Part shown: one piece after another, positions 46,674-55,074 of the stretch | How the letters are laid out: each line of letters starts with the position of its first letter | How positions within the stretch are numbered: position 1 is the first letter of the stretch | Assembly: GCF_009720745.1 (NCBI RefSeq) | Contig: NZ_WNKX01000004.1 | Span: 62,001-126,000 of the forward strand | Direction of reading: 5' to 3' | Source: Massilia eburnea | Lineage (GTDB): Bacteria > Pseudomonadota > Gammaproteobacteria > Burkholderiales > Burkholderiaceae_D | DNA length: 64,000 nt | The notes under the pieces: generated by a model | What the model saw: only the letters and a program-made list of their open reading frames with translations | Database searches by the model: none | Told to the model about the DNA's origin: nothing | Made by a program: the position numbers and the translations under genes

Positions 46674-48323
46674 GTGTTCGCCCGCCTCCATTCCCTGTCG
46701 GCCGCTTCGCGCGATACCTTCTGGCGCTCGCTGAAGGCGCTGGGCGCGACGCGTATCGTGATCGCCCTGGTGCTGCTGCTGTACTTCGGCGCCGGACACC
46801 TGCGCCTGACGCAAGAGTTGACGGTGCAGGTCTGCCTGGCCTACCTGTTAACGGCGTTGGCCCTGCAGGCGCTGGCCAGCCGCTGGCGGCGCCAATTCAT
46901 GCTGCAGCTGATGTCGCAGGTGGCTTGCGACCTGACCTGCATTTCGCTGCTCTACATCGTCGGCGGCGGCATGCGCTCCGGCCTGGCCATCCTCTACCTG
47001 TTCCCGCTGGCTGGCTGCGCCATCCTGGCGCCGCTGTTGCTGGCGCTGTTCAGCGCATCGCTGGCCACGCTGTTCATGCTGGGCTACACCATTTACGAAG
47101 CCATTTCGTCCGGCGATTCGCCGGTGATGCAGGCCGGTTTGTACGGCATCGCCTGGTTTGCCGTGGTGCTGGTGGTGAACCGCATGGCGGCGCGCCTGAT
47201 CGGGCAGGAAGAACTGGCGGCGCAGCGCGGCATTGAAATCGGGGTGCAGCAGGCCGTCAACCGGCTGGTGATTGCCCACTCGGCCGACGGCATCCTGGTG
47301 GTGGGGGCGGATGGCGTCATCCACATGAGCAACCCGGCCGCGCAGCAAATGCTGGGCGGTACCGCGCTGGTGCTCAATGGCGCCGCGCTGCAGCCGCTGA
47401 CGGCCGCCTACGAAAGCTGGCGTGCGGACCCGTCGCAGTCGAGCGCCTTCATCACGGTCAAGCCGTATGCCGATGCGGAGCAGGAAGAGGTGACGGCTGC
47501 CTGGAGCGCGCGGCGCGACGTGCCGCTGCACCTCAAGCTGCGCTTTGCCGCCGCCGAAACGGCCGGGCTGGACGTGGAGCGCAATGTGATCTTCCTGGAA
47601 GACGTGACCAGCATCGAGGAAAAGGCGCAGCAGCTGAAACTGGCCTCGATGGGGCGCCTGACAGCCAGCATTGCGCATGAAGTGCGCAATCCGCTGTCGG
47701 CCATCGGCCATGCCAACTCGCTGCTGGAGGAAGACTTGCAGGCGCCGGTGCACAAGCGGCTGTTGAAGATCATCGGCGACAACGTGGCGCGCGTGAACCG
47801 CATGGTGGAAGACATCCTGAAACTGTCGCGCAAGGCGCAGAGCCATCACGACCCGATGGAGCTGGAATCCTTCCTCAAGGAACTGAAGGCCGAATTCGAC
47901 GAGACCCATCGCCTCGACAGCAAGATCCTGTGCCTGGGCGGCATGCGCGAAGTGACGGTGCGCTTCGACCCGCTGCACTTGCGCGAGGTGGTGCTGAACC
48001 TGTTGAACAACGCCGTGCGCTATGCCAGCGGCACCCCGGCCAGTATCCGCGTGTTCGTGGTGCACGGCGCCGGACGCCCGCTGGAGCTGCATGTGCAGGA
48101 CGATGGTCCGGGCATTTCGCCGCAGGTGCGGGCGCACCTGTTTGAACCTTTTTACACCACTTCCAGCAAGGGTACCGGGCTGGGTTTGTACCTCGCACGC
48201 GAATTGTGTTTGAATAACGATGCCATGCTGGATTACGAACATCGCTTCGATGCCGGCCTGGATGAGGGCGGCGCACGCAAATCGAGTGGCCGCTTTGTTA
48301 TTACTTTTGCGAGATTTGCATGA
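46674..48323 (+). CDS. pilS: Type IV pilus two-component sensor kinase PilS
   Basis: The 549-residue kinase has about six N-terminal transmembrane helices (to about 170), a PAS domain (about 200-310), HisKA with SIAHEVRNPLSAIGHANSL and a HATPase domain (NLLNNAVRYA, DDGPGISPQVR, GTGLGLYLA). The start is GTG. The layout and the following NtrC-type regulator gene fit PilS, which senses pilin levels and controls pilA with sigma-54. Gene order with the CcsA-like and PP_0621-like genes supports this; a general NtrB-type sensor is the alternative. Confidence 0.8.
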   Translation: MFARLHSLSAASRDTFWRSLKALGATRIVIALVLLLYFGAGHLRLTQELTVQVCLAYLLTALALQALASRWRRQFMLQLMSQVACDLTCISLLYIVGGGMRSGLAILYLFPLAGCAILAPLLLALFSASLATLFMLGYTIYEAISSGDSPVMQAGLYGIAWFAVVLVVNRMAARLIGQEELAAQRGIEIGVQQAVNRLVIAHSADGILVVGADGVIHMSNPAAQQMLGGTALVLNGAALQPLTAAYESWRADPSQSSAFITVKPYADAEQEEVTAAWSARRDVPLHLKLRFAAAETAGLDVERNVIFLEDVTSIEEKAQQLKLASMGRLTASIAHEVRNPLSAIGHANSLLEEDLQAPVHKRLLKIIGDNVARVNRMVEDILKLSRKAQSHHDPMELESFLKELKAEFDETHRLDSKILCLGGMREVTVRFDPLHLREVVLNLLNNAVRYASGTPASIRVFVVHGAGRPLELHVQDDGPGISPQVRAHLFEPFYTTSSKGTGLGLYLARELCLNNDAMLDYEHRFDAGLDEGGARKSSGRFVITFARFA

Positions 48324-49798
48324 CTTCTCCACGTGTGCTGGTCGTTGACGACGAAGCCGACCTGCGCGAACTGCTAGAGATCACCCTGTTGAAGATGGGG
48401 CTGGACGTGGACAGCACCGAAACCCTTCAGCATGCGCGCCAGCTGTTTGCGGAAAAAGATTACCAACTGGTGCTGACCGATATGCGCCTGCCGGACGGCC
48501 TTGGGCTGGAACTGGTGCGCGACGTGTCGGCCAGCGGCAAGAACATCCCGATCGCGGTGGTGACTGCCTTTGGCAGCGCCGAGAATGCCGTGGTGGCGCT
48601 GAAAGCCGGCGCCTTTGATTATGTGAGCAAGCCGGTGCAGCTGGACCAGCTGCGCGTGCTGGTGCAGTCGGCGTTGCGAGTGAGCGACAGCGCACCGGCC
48701 GCAGCGCCCGCGCGCGGCCAGCAGCCAAGCCGCCTGCGCGGCAATTCGGCGGCGATCCAGTCGCTGCGTGCCCAGATCGCGCGCCTGGCGCGTTCGATGG
48801 CGCCGATTGCCATCAACGGCGAATCGGGCAGCGGCAAGGAGCTGGCGGCGCGCGAAATCCATGCCCAGAGCTCGCGCGCGGACAAGCCCTTCATCGCCGT
48901 CAACTGCGGCGCCATTCCGGAAGCGCTGATGGAGGCCGAGTTCTTCGGCTACCGCAAGGGCGCCTTCACCGGCGCGGCCGACGAGCGCGACGGCTTCTTC
49001 CAGGCCGCCAATGGCGGCACCCTGATGCTGGACGAGGTGGCCGACCTGCCGCTGGCGATGCAGGTCAAGCTGCTGCGCGCGATCCAGGAGCGGCGCGTGC
49101 GCAAGATCGGCGCCACGGCGGAAGAACCGGTGGACGTGCGCATCATCAGCGCCACCCACAAGAACCTGGAAAAGCTGGTCGAGGCCGGCCAGTTCCGGCA
49201 AGACTTGTTCTACCGCCTGAACGTGATCGAACTGCGCCTGGCGCCGCTGCGCGAGCGGCTGGACGACCTGGAGGAGCTGACCGACGCCATCCTGGCGCGG
49301 CTGGGCAGCTTCGAGCACAAGGCAGTGCTGGGGCCGGGCGTGCTGGATGTGCTGAAGTCTTACCCCTTCCCGGGCAATGTGCGGGAACTGGAAAATATCC
49401 TGGAACGGGCGCTGGCGTTTTCCAACGATGGCGTGATTTCGGCCGAAGACCTGGCGCTGAAGGGCGGCGCCATGCCGGTCCCGGCGCCGGCCGCCGCACC
49501 GGGCTTTCCGCCGGTCCAGGCAGCGCCTGTCGCGCCGGAGGTCCAGGCGGTTGAACCGGCGCCGGTGGCGAGCGCCGAAGCTGCAGAGCCGGAAGCGCCG
49601 GCCATGCCGCCTTTGCCCGTGCTGGATATCCTGCCGAGCAACCTGCCGGCTTACCTGGAAGCGGTGGAGCGCGAGATCATCACGCGCGCGCTGGGGCAAA
49701 CCAATTACAACCGCACCCAGGCGGCGCAACTGCTGGGCATCAGCTTCCGCCAGCTGCGCTACCAGATGCAGAAGCTGAACATCCAGGACCCCGCCTGA
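48320..49798 (+). CDS. pilR: Sigma-54-dependent response regulator PilR
   Basis: The 492-residue protein has a receiver (VLVVDDEADLREL, phospho-Asp in LVLTDMRLPDGLG), an AAA+ sigma-54 interaction domain (GESGSGKELAAREIH, GAFTGAADERDGFFQAANGG, DEVADLPLAMQ), an Ala/Pro-rich linker (about 390-440) and a Fis-type HTH (NYNRTQAAQLLGISFRQLR). It overlaps pilS (ATGA). PilR activates pilA transcription with sigma-54. The linker before the HTH is longer than in Pseudomonas. Confidence 0.83.
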   Translation: MTSPRVLVVDDEADLRELLEITLLKMGLDVDSTETLQHARQLFAEKDYQLVLTDMRLPDGLGLELVRDVSASGKNIPIAVVTAFGSAENAVVALKAGAFDYVSKPVQLDQLRVLVQSALRVSDSAPAAAPARGQQPSRLRGNSAAIQSLRAQIARLARSMAPIAINGESGSGKELAAREIHAQSSRADKPFIAVNCGAIPEALMEAEFFGYRKGAFTGAADERDGFFQAANGGTLMLDEVADLPLAMQVKLLRAIQERRVRKIGATAEEPVDVRIISATHKNLEKLVEAGQFRQDLFYRLNVIELRLAPLRERLDDLEELTDAILARLGSFEHKAVLGPGVLDVLKSYPFPGNVRELENILERALAFSNDGVISAEDLALKGGAMPVPAPAAAPGFPPVQAAPVAPEVQAVEPAPVASAEAAEPEAPAMPPLPVLDILPSNLPAYLEAVEREIITRALGQTNYNRTQAAQLLGISFRQLRYQMQKLNIQDPA

Positions 49799-50037
49799 GC
49801 GCGCGCGGGCGGCGGCGCAGCCGCCGCCCGATTGGTCTATAATCCCGGTCCGCCACGAAAAACCCCCTGCGTTGCTGTAGCGTTTTTGCCAATGCACAAT
49901 CTCCTGCTGCGCCGCAACATTGCTTAATAAATCAGCAAAGAAAAAGCAGTGTTAGTGCTCGCTCACCGCCGATCGCCCGCAGTGATTGGAGAATGCAAAA
50001 GTCAATAAGAAATCGTGGTCAAAACGAAAAAATTTCA
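49799..50037. other. Intergenic stretch between pilR and the nrdA promoter, no gene seen
   Basis: The pilR-to-nrdA gap is about 340 bp; this part holds no convincing ORF or tRNA. A GC-rich hairpin GGGCGGCGGC (49808-49817), GCA, GCCGCCGCCC lacks a T-run but may stop pilR transcription. A TATAAT at 49838-49843 has no matching -35. An A/T-rich block with short self-complementary segments (GTTGC near 49872, GCAAC near 49914) follows. A small RNA cannot be excluded. Confidence 0.4.
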
Positions 50038-50039
50038 CC

Positions 50040-50068
50040 TTGTATGATCCGGAAGCGGTCACTACAAT
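50040..50068 (+). promoter_or_regulatory. Sigma-70 promoter of nrdA
   Basis: TTGTAT (50040-50045), 17-bp spacer, TACAAT (50063-50068). Expected start near 50075, giving a leader of about 60 nt. The -10 lies inside the first NrdR-like box. Confidence 0.7.
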
Positions 50069-50105
50069 TAGTGGACGGAATTCGATGGTCAACTAGATAT
50101 AGTGG
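50059..50105 (+). promoter_or_regulatory. Pair of NrdR boxes at the nrdA promoter
   Basis: Box 1 core CACTACAATTAGTG (50060-50073) and box 2 core AACTAGATATAGTG (50091-50104) have centres 31 bp apart, three helical turns. Each matches 12 of 16 positions of the published NrdR consensus (acaCwAtATaTwGtgt). NrdR is the ATP/dATP-responsive repressor of ribonucleotide reductase genes and binds such paired sites. Box 1 covers the -10 and box 2 the early leader. The nrdR gene itself is not in the window. Confidence 0.75.
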
Positions 50106-50137
50106 TCATAAACCAATACTGAATACGCGGAGCATAA

Positions 50138-53032
50138 ATGCAATCTACTCAAGACATTTCCACCACTCAGGCGCCTCAAGTGCCTGTTTCCGCTGGCGAA
50201 ACCGCTGGCGGCGTCGCTGTTTCCGCTAGCCAACTGGCCGATTACCGCATCATCCGCCGCAACGGCGCCGTGGTCGCTTTCGAGCCATCCAAGATCGCCG
50301 TGGCAATGACCAAGGCCTTCCTGGCGGTGAACGGCGGCCAGGGTGCGGCTTCCGCCCGCATCCGCGAACTGGTGGAAGAACTGACCAAGAAAGTCGTGGC
50401 CGCCCTGATGCGCCACCAGCCAACCGGCGGCACCTTCCATATCGAAGACGTGCAAGACCAGGTTGAACTGGCCCTGATGCGCTCGGGCGAACACGATGTG
50501 GCGCGTTCCTATGTTCTGTACCGCGCCAAGCACATGGAAGAACGCCGCCTGAAGAAGGAAGCTGCCGGCGCCACCGCCACCGCGGAGCCACAGATCAACG
50601 TCACCGAGAACGGCGTCTCCCGCCCGCTGGTGATGCAGGAAGTGCGCGACCTGATCGGCGCCGCCTGCAAGGGCCTGGAAAAGCACGTCGATGCCGACGC
50701 CATCCTGGCCGAAACCGTGAAGAACCTGTACGACGGCGTGCCGGTCGAGGAACTGCACAAGTCCGCCATCCTGGCTGCCCGCGCGCTGATGGAAAAGGAT
50801 CCTGCGTATTCCCAGGTAACCGCCCGCATCCTGCTGCACACCATCCGTAAGGAAGTGTTCGGCAAGGAAGTGCCGCAAGCCGGCGCCGCTGCCGCCTACA
50901 TCGAGTACTTCCCACAGTACATCGCCAAGGGTATCGCCGCTGAACTGCTGAATGAAGAACTGGGCAAGTTCGACCTGGCCAAGCTGGCCAAGGCCCTGGT
51001 GGCCGACCGCGACCTGCAGTTCGGCTACATCGGCCTGCAAACCCTGTACGACCGCTACTTCCTGCACGTGCGCGATGTGCGCATCGAAATGCCGCAGGCC
51101 TTCTACATGCGCGTCGCCATGGGCCTGGCCCTGAACGAAAGTAACCGCGAAGCGCGCGCCATCGAGTTCTACAACCTGCTGTCGACCTTCGACTTCATGT
51201 CGTCGACCCCGACCCTGTTCAACTCCGGCACCCAGCGTTCGCAGCTGTCCTCCTGCTACCTGACCACCGTGTCCGACGACCTGGAAGGCATCTACGACGC
51301 CATCAAGGAAAACGCACTGCTGGCCAAGTTCGCCGGCGGCCTGGGCAACGACTGGACCCCGGTGCGTGCACTGGGCGCCCACATCAAGGGCACCAACGGC
51401 AAGTCGCAAGGCGTGGTGCCGTTCCTGAAAGTGGTGAACGACACCGCCGTGGCGGTGAACCAGGGCGGCAAGCGCAAGGGCGCGGTCTGCGCCTACCTGG
51501 AAACCTGGCACATGGACATCGAGGAATTCCTCGACCTGCGCAAGAACACCGGCGACGATCGCCGCCGCACCCACGACATGAACACCGCCAACTGGATTCC
51601 AGACCTGTTCATGAAGCGCGTGATGGAAAAAGGCCATTGGACCCTGTTCTCGCCATCGGACGTGCCTGACCTGCACGACAAGTTCGGCAAGGAATTCGAA
51701 GAAGCCTACCTGGGCTACGAAGCCAAGGCCGCTTCCGGCGAACTGCGCCTGTTCAAGAAGATCGAAGCGCTGGACCTGTGGCGCAAGATGCTGTCGATGC
51801 TGTTCGAAACCGGCCACCCATGGATCACCTTCAAGGATCCTTGCAACATCCGTTCGCCGCAGCAGCACGTGGGCGTGGTGCACTCGTCGAACCTGTGCAC
51901 CGAGATCACCCTGAACACCAACGAAAGCGAAATCGCCGTCTGCAACCTGGGCTCCGTGAACATGCCGGCCCATATGAAGGAAGGCAAGATCGACCACGTC
52001 AAGCTGCAGAAGACCATCCGCACCGCGATGCGCATGCTGGACAACGTGATCGACATCAACTACTACGCTGTCGACAAGGCCCGCAACGCCAATATGCGCC
52101 ACCGTCCGGTCGGCCTGGGCGTGATGGGCTTCCAGGACTGCCTGCACATGATGCGTGTGCCTTACGCTTCGATGGAAGCGGTGAACTTCGCCGATACCTC
52201 GATGGAAGCGGTGTGCTACTACGCTTACCTGGCTTCGACCGAGCTGGCGGAAGAGCGCGGCCGTTACGAGTCGTACGAAGGTTCCCTGTGGTCGCGTGGC
52301 ATCCTGCCGCAAGACTCCGTGCGCCTGCTGGCGGAACAGCGCGGCGGCTACCTGGAGCAGGACCTGTCGTCGTCGATGGACTGGACCCCGGTGCGTGAGC
52401 GCATCGCCAAGTTCGGCATGCGCAACTCGAACTGCGTGGCGATCGCTCCGACCGCAACAATTTCGAACATCATCGGCGTGTCGGCTTGCATCGAACCGAC
52501 CTTCCAGAACCTGTACGTGAAGTCCAACCTGTCCGGCGAATTCACCGAGATCAACGCCTACCTGGTGCGCGACCTGAAGGCACGCGACCTGTGGGACGAA
52601 GTGATGATCGCCGACCTGAAGTACTTCGACGGCTCGCTGAGCAAGATCGACCGCGCACCGCAAGACCTGCGCGACATCTACGCCACCGCCTTCGAAGTGT
52701 CGCCAACCTGGCTGGTGGAAGCTGCATCGCGCCGCCAGAAGTGGATCGACCAGGCGCAGTCGCTGAACATTTACATGGCGGGTGCTTCCGGTAAGAAACT
52801 GGACGAGACCTACAAGCTGGCATGGCTGCGTGGCCTGAAGACCACCTACTACCTGCGCACCATCGCTGCCTCGCACATGGAGAAATCCACCACCCGTACC
52901 GGCGCGCTGAATGCGGTGTCGTCCAGCGTACCGGATGCGCCGGCGGCGGTGACTGCTGAGGTGACCGAAGGCGCGGCATGCTACCTGCGTCCTGGTGACC
53001 CAGGTTTCGAGGAATGCGAAGCCTGCCAGTAA
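50138..53032 (+). CDS. nrdA: Class Ia ribonucleoside-diphosphate reductase alpha subunit
   Basis: The 964-residue catalytic subunit makes dNDPs from NDPs. It has a non-homologous N-terminal extension (1-30), one N-terminal ATP-cone (about 32-125; YRIIRRNGAVVAFEPSKI), the 10-stranded barrel with SSCYLTTVSDDLEG and the active-site NLCTEI (Cys and Glu), AVCNLGSVNMPAH, and the C-terminal redox pair in EECEACQ. The ATP-cone implies allosteric ATP/dATP control of overall activity. It is preceded by NrdR boxes. nrdB follows after a 175-bp gap that holds a repeat element. Confidence 0.96.
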   Translation: MQSTQDISTTQAPQVPVSAGETAGGVAVSASQLADYRIIRRNGAVVAFEPSKIAVAMTKAFLAVNGGQGAASARIRELVEELTKKVVAALMRHQPTGGTFHIEDVQDQVELALMRSGEHDVARSYVLYRAKHMEERRLKKEAAGATATAEPQINVTENGVSRPLVMQEVRDLIGAACKGLEKHVDADAILAETVKNLYDGVPVEELHKSAILAARALMEKDPAYSQVTARILLHTIRKEVFGKEVPQAGAAAAYIEYFPQYIAKGIAAELLNEELGKFDLAKLAKALVADRDLQFGYIGLQTLYDRYFLHVRDVRIEMPQAFYMRVAMGLALNESNREARAIEFYNLLSTFDFMSSTPTLFNSGTQRSQLSSCYLTTVSDDLEGIYDAIKENALLAKFAGGLGNDWTPVRALGAHIKGTNGKSQGVVPFLKVVNDTAVAVNQGGKRKGAVCAYLETWHMDIEEFLDLRKNTGDDRRRTHDMNTANWIPDLFMKRVMEKGHWTLFSPSDVPDLHDKFGKEFEEAYLGYEAKAASGELRLFKKIEALDLWRKMLSMLFETGHPWITFKDPCNIRSPQQHVGVVHSSNLCTEITLNTNESEIAVCNLGSVNMPAHMKEGKIDHVKLQKTIRTAMRMLDNVIDINYYAVDKARNANMRHRPVGLGVMGFQDCLHMMRVPYASMEAVNFADTSMEAVCYYAYLASTELAEERGRYESYEGSLWSRGILPQDSVRLLAEQRGGYLEQDLSSSMDWTPVRERIAKFGMRNSNCVAIAPTATISNIIGVSACIEPTFQNLYVKSNLSGEFTEINAYLVRDLKARDLWDEVMIADLKYFDGSLSKIDRAPQDLRDIYATAFEVSPTWLVEAASRRQKWIDQAQSLNIYMAGASGKKLDETYKLAWLRGLKTTYYLRTIAASHMEKSTTRTGALNAVSSSVPDAPAAVTAEVTEGAACYLRPGDPGFEECEACQ

Positions 53033-53046
53033 TACAATATATATAG

Positions 53047-53180
53047 TTAAACCCGGTAAGGCGGGGTCAGACCCAAGGGTCTGACCCCATCTGTGCAAGA
53101 TCTGCGGCTGGAACAGCACCGCTGACCGGCGAGCAGACAGGGTCTGACCCTTGGGTCAGAGCCAGGTCTACCGGGGTTAA
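53047..53180. repeat. Palindromic element between nrdA and nrdB (GGGGTCAGACCC family), copy 3
   Basis: Outer arms TTAAACCCGGTA (53047-53058) and TACCGGGGTTAA (53169-53180) are inverted repeats with one mismatch. Inside are two hairpins: GGGGTCAGACCC/GGGTCTGACCCC (53063-53088, perfect 12-bp arms) and TCTGACCC/GGGTCAGA (53143-53160, perfect). Copy 1 at 1895 has the same outer CCGGTA-type arms around a single hairpin, so this looks like a double or composite form. It lies within the nrdAB transcript. Confidence 0.8.
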
Positions 53181-53207
53181 AAGAGTCAATCTAAGAGGAA
53201 AAAACAA

Positions 53208-54317
53208 ATGCTATCCTGGGACGATGAAGCCGCGGCAGCACCGCGCGCCAACCCTGCAATGATGGGCGCTACCGCCGAAGCGAGCGCCGAACAAGTCGCG
53301 CTGCGCGTCAACGCCGACGACAAGCGCGTCATCAACGGCCAGACCGACGTCAACCAGCTGGTGCCATTCAAATACAAATGGGCCTGGGACAAATACCTGG
53401 CCGGCTGCGCCAACCACTGGATGCCGCAGGAAGTGAACATGCAGCGCGACATCGAGCTGTGGAAGAACCCGAACGGCCTGTCCGAAGACGAGCGCCGCCT
53501 GGTCAAGCGCAACCTGGGCTTCTTCGTCACCGCCGACTCCCTGGCGGCCAACAACATCGTGCTCGGCACCTACCGCCACATCACCGCTCCAGAGTGCCGC
53601 CAGTACCTGCTGCGCCAGGCGTTTGAAGAGGCGATCCACACCCACGCCTACCAATATATCGTCGAGTCCCTGGGCCTGGACGAGCAGGAAATCTTCAACG
53701 CCTACAACGAAGTGGCGTCGATCCGCGACAAGGACCAGTTCCTGATCCCGTTCATCAACGTGCTGACCAACCCATCGTTCAAGACCGGCACCCTGGAGAC
53801 CGACCAGCAGCTGCTGAAGTCCCTGATCGTGTTCGCCTGCCTGATGGAAGGCCTGTTCTTCTACGTCGGCTTCACCCAGATCCTGGCGCTGGGCCGCCAG
53901 AACAAGATGATGGGCGCCGCCGAGCAGTACCAGTACATCCTGCGTGACGAATCGATGCACTGCAACTTCGGTATCGACCTGATCAACACCATCAAGCTGG
54001 AAAACCCGCAACTGTGGACCCCGGCCTTCAAGGAAGAGATCAAGGGCCTGTTCCTGCAGGCCGTGGAGCTGGAATACCGCTACGCCGAAGACACCATGCC
54101 CCGCGGCGTGCTGGGCCTGAACGCAGCCATGTTCAAAGGCTACCTGCGCTTCATCGCCAACCGCCGTGCGACCCAGATCGGCCTGGAGACCCTGTTCGAC
54201 CAGGACGAGAATCCATTCCCATGGATGTCGGAAATGATCGACCTGAAGAAGGAACGCAACTTCTTCGAAACTCGCGTGACCGAGTACCAGACCGGCGGCG
54301 CGCTGAGCTGGGATTAA
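53208..54317 (+). CDS. nrdB: Class Ia ribonucleoside-diphosphate reductase beta subunit
   Basis: The 369-residue ferritin-like subunit provides the tyrosyl radical. Diiron ligands fit the family: [11 protein letters not shown] (Asp), [16 protein letters not shown] (Glu, His and the radical Tyr four residues later), CLMEGLFFY (Glu), and [12 protein letters not shown] (Glu and His). It opens [12 protein letters not shown]; the same short motif LSWD closes the protein. AAGAGG precedes the ATG. It is separated from nrdA by the repeat element and ends before a strong terminator. Confidence 0.96.
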   Translation: MLSWDDEAAAAPRANPAMMGATAEASAEQVALRVNADDKRVINGQTDVNQLVPFKYKWAWDKYLAGCANHWMPQEVNMQRDIELWKNPNGLSEDERRLVKRNLGFFVTADSLAANNIVLGTYRHITAPECRQYLLRQAFEEAIHTHAYQYIVESLGLDEQEIFNAYNEVASIRDKDQFLIPFINVLTNPSFKTGTLETDQQLLKSLIVFACLMEGLFFYVGFTQILALGRQNKMMGAAEQYQYILRDESMHCNFGIDLINTIKLENPQLWTPAFKEEIKGLFLQAVELEYRYAEDTMPRGVLGLNAAMFKGYLRFIANRRATQIGLETLFDQDENPFPWMSEMIDLKKERNFFETRVTEYQTGGALSWD

Positions 54318-54334
54318 TTTCCCGCGCTCTCATG

Positions 54335-54362
54335 AAAGCCCGGCACTGCCGGGCTTTTTTTT
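54335..54362 (+). terminator. Rho-independent terminator after nrdB
   Basis: AAAGCCCGGC (54335-54344), loop ACT, GCCGGGCTTT (54348-54357), followed by more T. Confidence 0.92.
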
Positions 54363-54378
54363 GTCGAAGTGCAGGGGC

Positions 54379-54530
54379 TTCGTCCGTCGTGTCTTTACAA
54401 ACACGAGGAGACGATGATGACACTCACCATCTTGCTGTTATGCGCGCGCCAGACGATGGCTTGGGGCTGGATTGTGTTATGCGTCATCGTCGCGAGCCGT
54501 GGTACACGTGCCGCTTTCACTCGGCCAGAC
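54379..54530 (+). pseudogene. Decayed 5' fragment of a glutathione S-transferase gene
   Basis: From TTCGTCCGTCGTG (54379) through the Shine-Dalgarno GAGGAG and ATG (54417) to about 54530, the sequence parallels the 5' end and upstream flank of the intact GST gene at 56833-56990. Examples: MTLTI versus MTITI at the start, then, after a frame change, APDDGLGL versus SPDGGMGL, and EPWYTCRFHSA against QPYEVRPVSFTA. The ORF is frameshifted and the rest of the gene is missing; its 3' side runs into the convergent NTF2-like gene. The alignment was made by eye and the right boundary is approximate. Confidence 0.5.
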
Positions 54531-54951
54531 GCTCGGGGATTGGCTTCAGCCGGTAAACCTCGTGGAAGAACAAGTCTGCCCTGTGCTGGTCCGAGCAGAA
54601 GTTCGTTACCTCCTGGATTTTTCCTTGGGCGAAGCGGAACACAAGGCACCAGGTCAGATCGAGGCCGCTGCCGAAGCTGCTCCACCCGCGATGATGGTCG
54701 ATCACGTAGTCTGCGTGCTCAGCAATTGCAAAGGGCTGGGCCTGGAATCCGGCTTTGCCCAGCTGCCCGAAGAACGCCAGTACTTCCTTGATGCCATGTT
54801 TCTCTCCGGCTAGCGGATGATGGCCCGGGATGCGCCAGACCACGTCTTCAGCCAGCACGTCGCTGACGGCTGCAACGTTATTGTTGGCATAGGCTTCGAA
54901 TAATGCAGCGATCTTGGGCAGGTTGGACACTGGAATCTCCTCATCGGTCAA
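54517..54951 (-). CDS. NTF2-like (SnoaL-type) protein
   Basis: The 144-residue protein has the cone-shaped NTF2-like fold pattern: FEAYANNNVAAVSDVLAEDV, VWRIPGHHPLAGEKHGIKEV, then alternating strands with ITVDHH-type residues (ADYVIDHHRGWSS) and VFRFAQGKIQEVTNF. Such proteins are small-molecule isomerases, hydrolases or binding proteins. It is divergent from an AraC-family regulator, which may control it. The substrate is unknown. Confidence 0.8.
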   Translation of the reverse strand: MTDEEIPVSNLPKIAALFEAYANNNVAAVSDVLAEDVVWRIPGHHPLAGEKHGIKEVLAFFGQLGKAGFQAQPFAIAEHADYVIDHHRGWSSFGSGLDLTWCLVFRFAQGKIQEVTNFCSDQHRADLFFHEVYRLKPIPERLAE

Positions 54952-55074
54952 GTGGTTGTAGTGTGAGCGCCAGTGTAGAAACCTGAGGGCGAGTCTGCTG
55001 TTCCGATCTTGCGGAAGCTGTCGCGGAATTGCGGCGGCATGGTAAATTGCTCATTTCTTCATGCGCTTAAACCC

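Noticed and set aside
49799..50137. DnaA boxes or a tRNA upstream of nrdA
   Set aside because: No TTATNCACA match and no cloverleaf could be built from the sequence.
50093..53119. Minus-strand ORF (1008 codons) opposite nrdA
   Set aside because: Shadow frame; nrdA domains are clear on the plus strand, and the antisense protein is His/Val/Gln-rich without domains.
54414..54791. Small plus-strand gene starting MMTLTILLLCARQ
   Set aside because: It has a good ribosome binding site, but the sequence parallels the GST 5' end with a broken frame and runs antisense through the NTF2-like gene, so it is treated as a relic.
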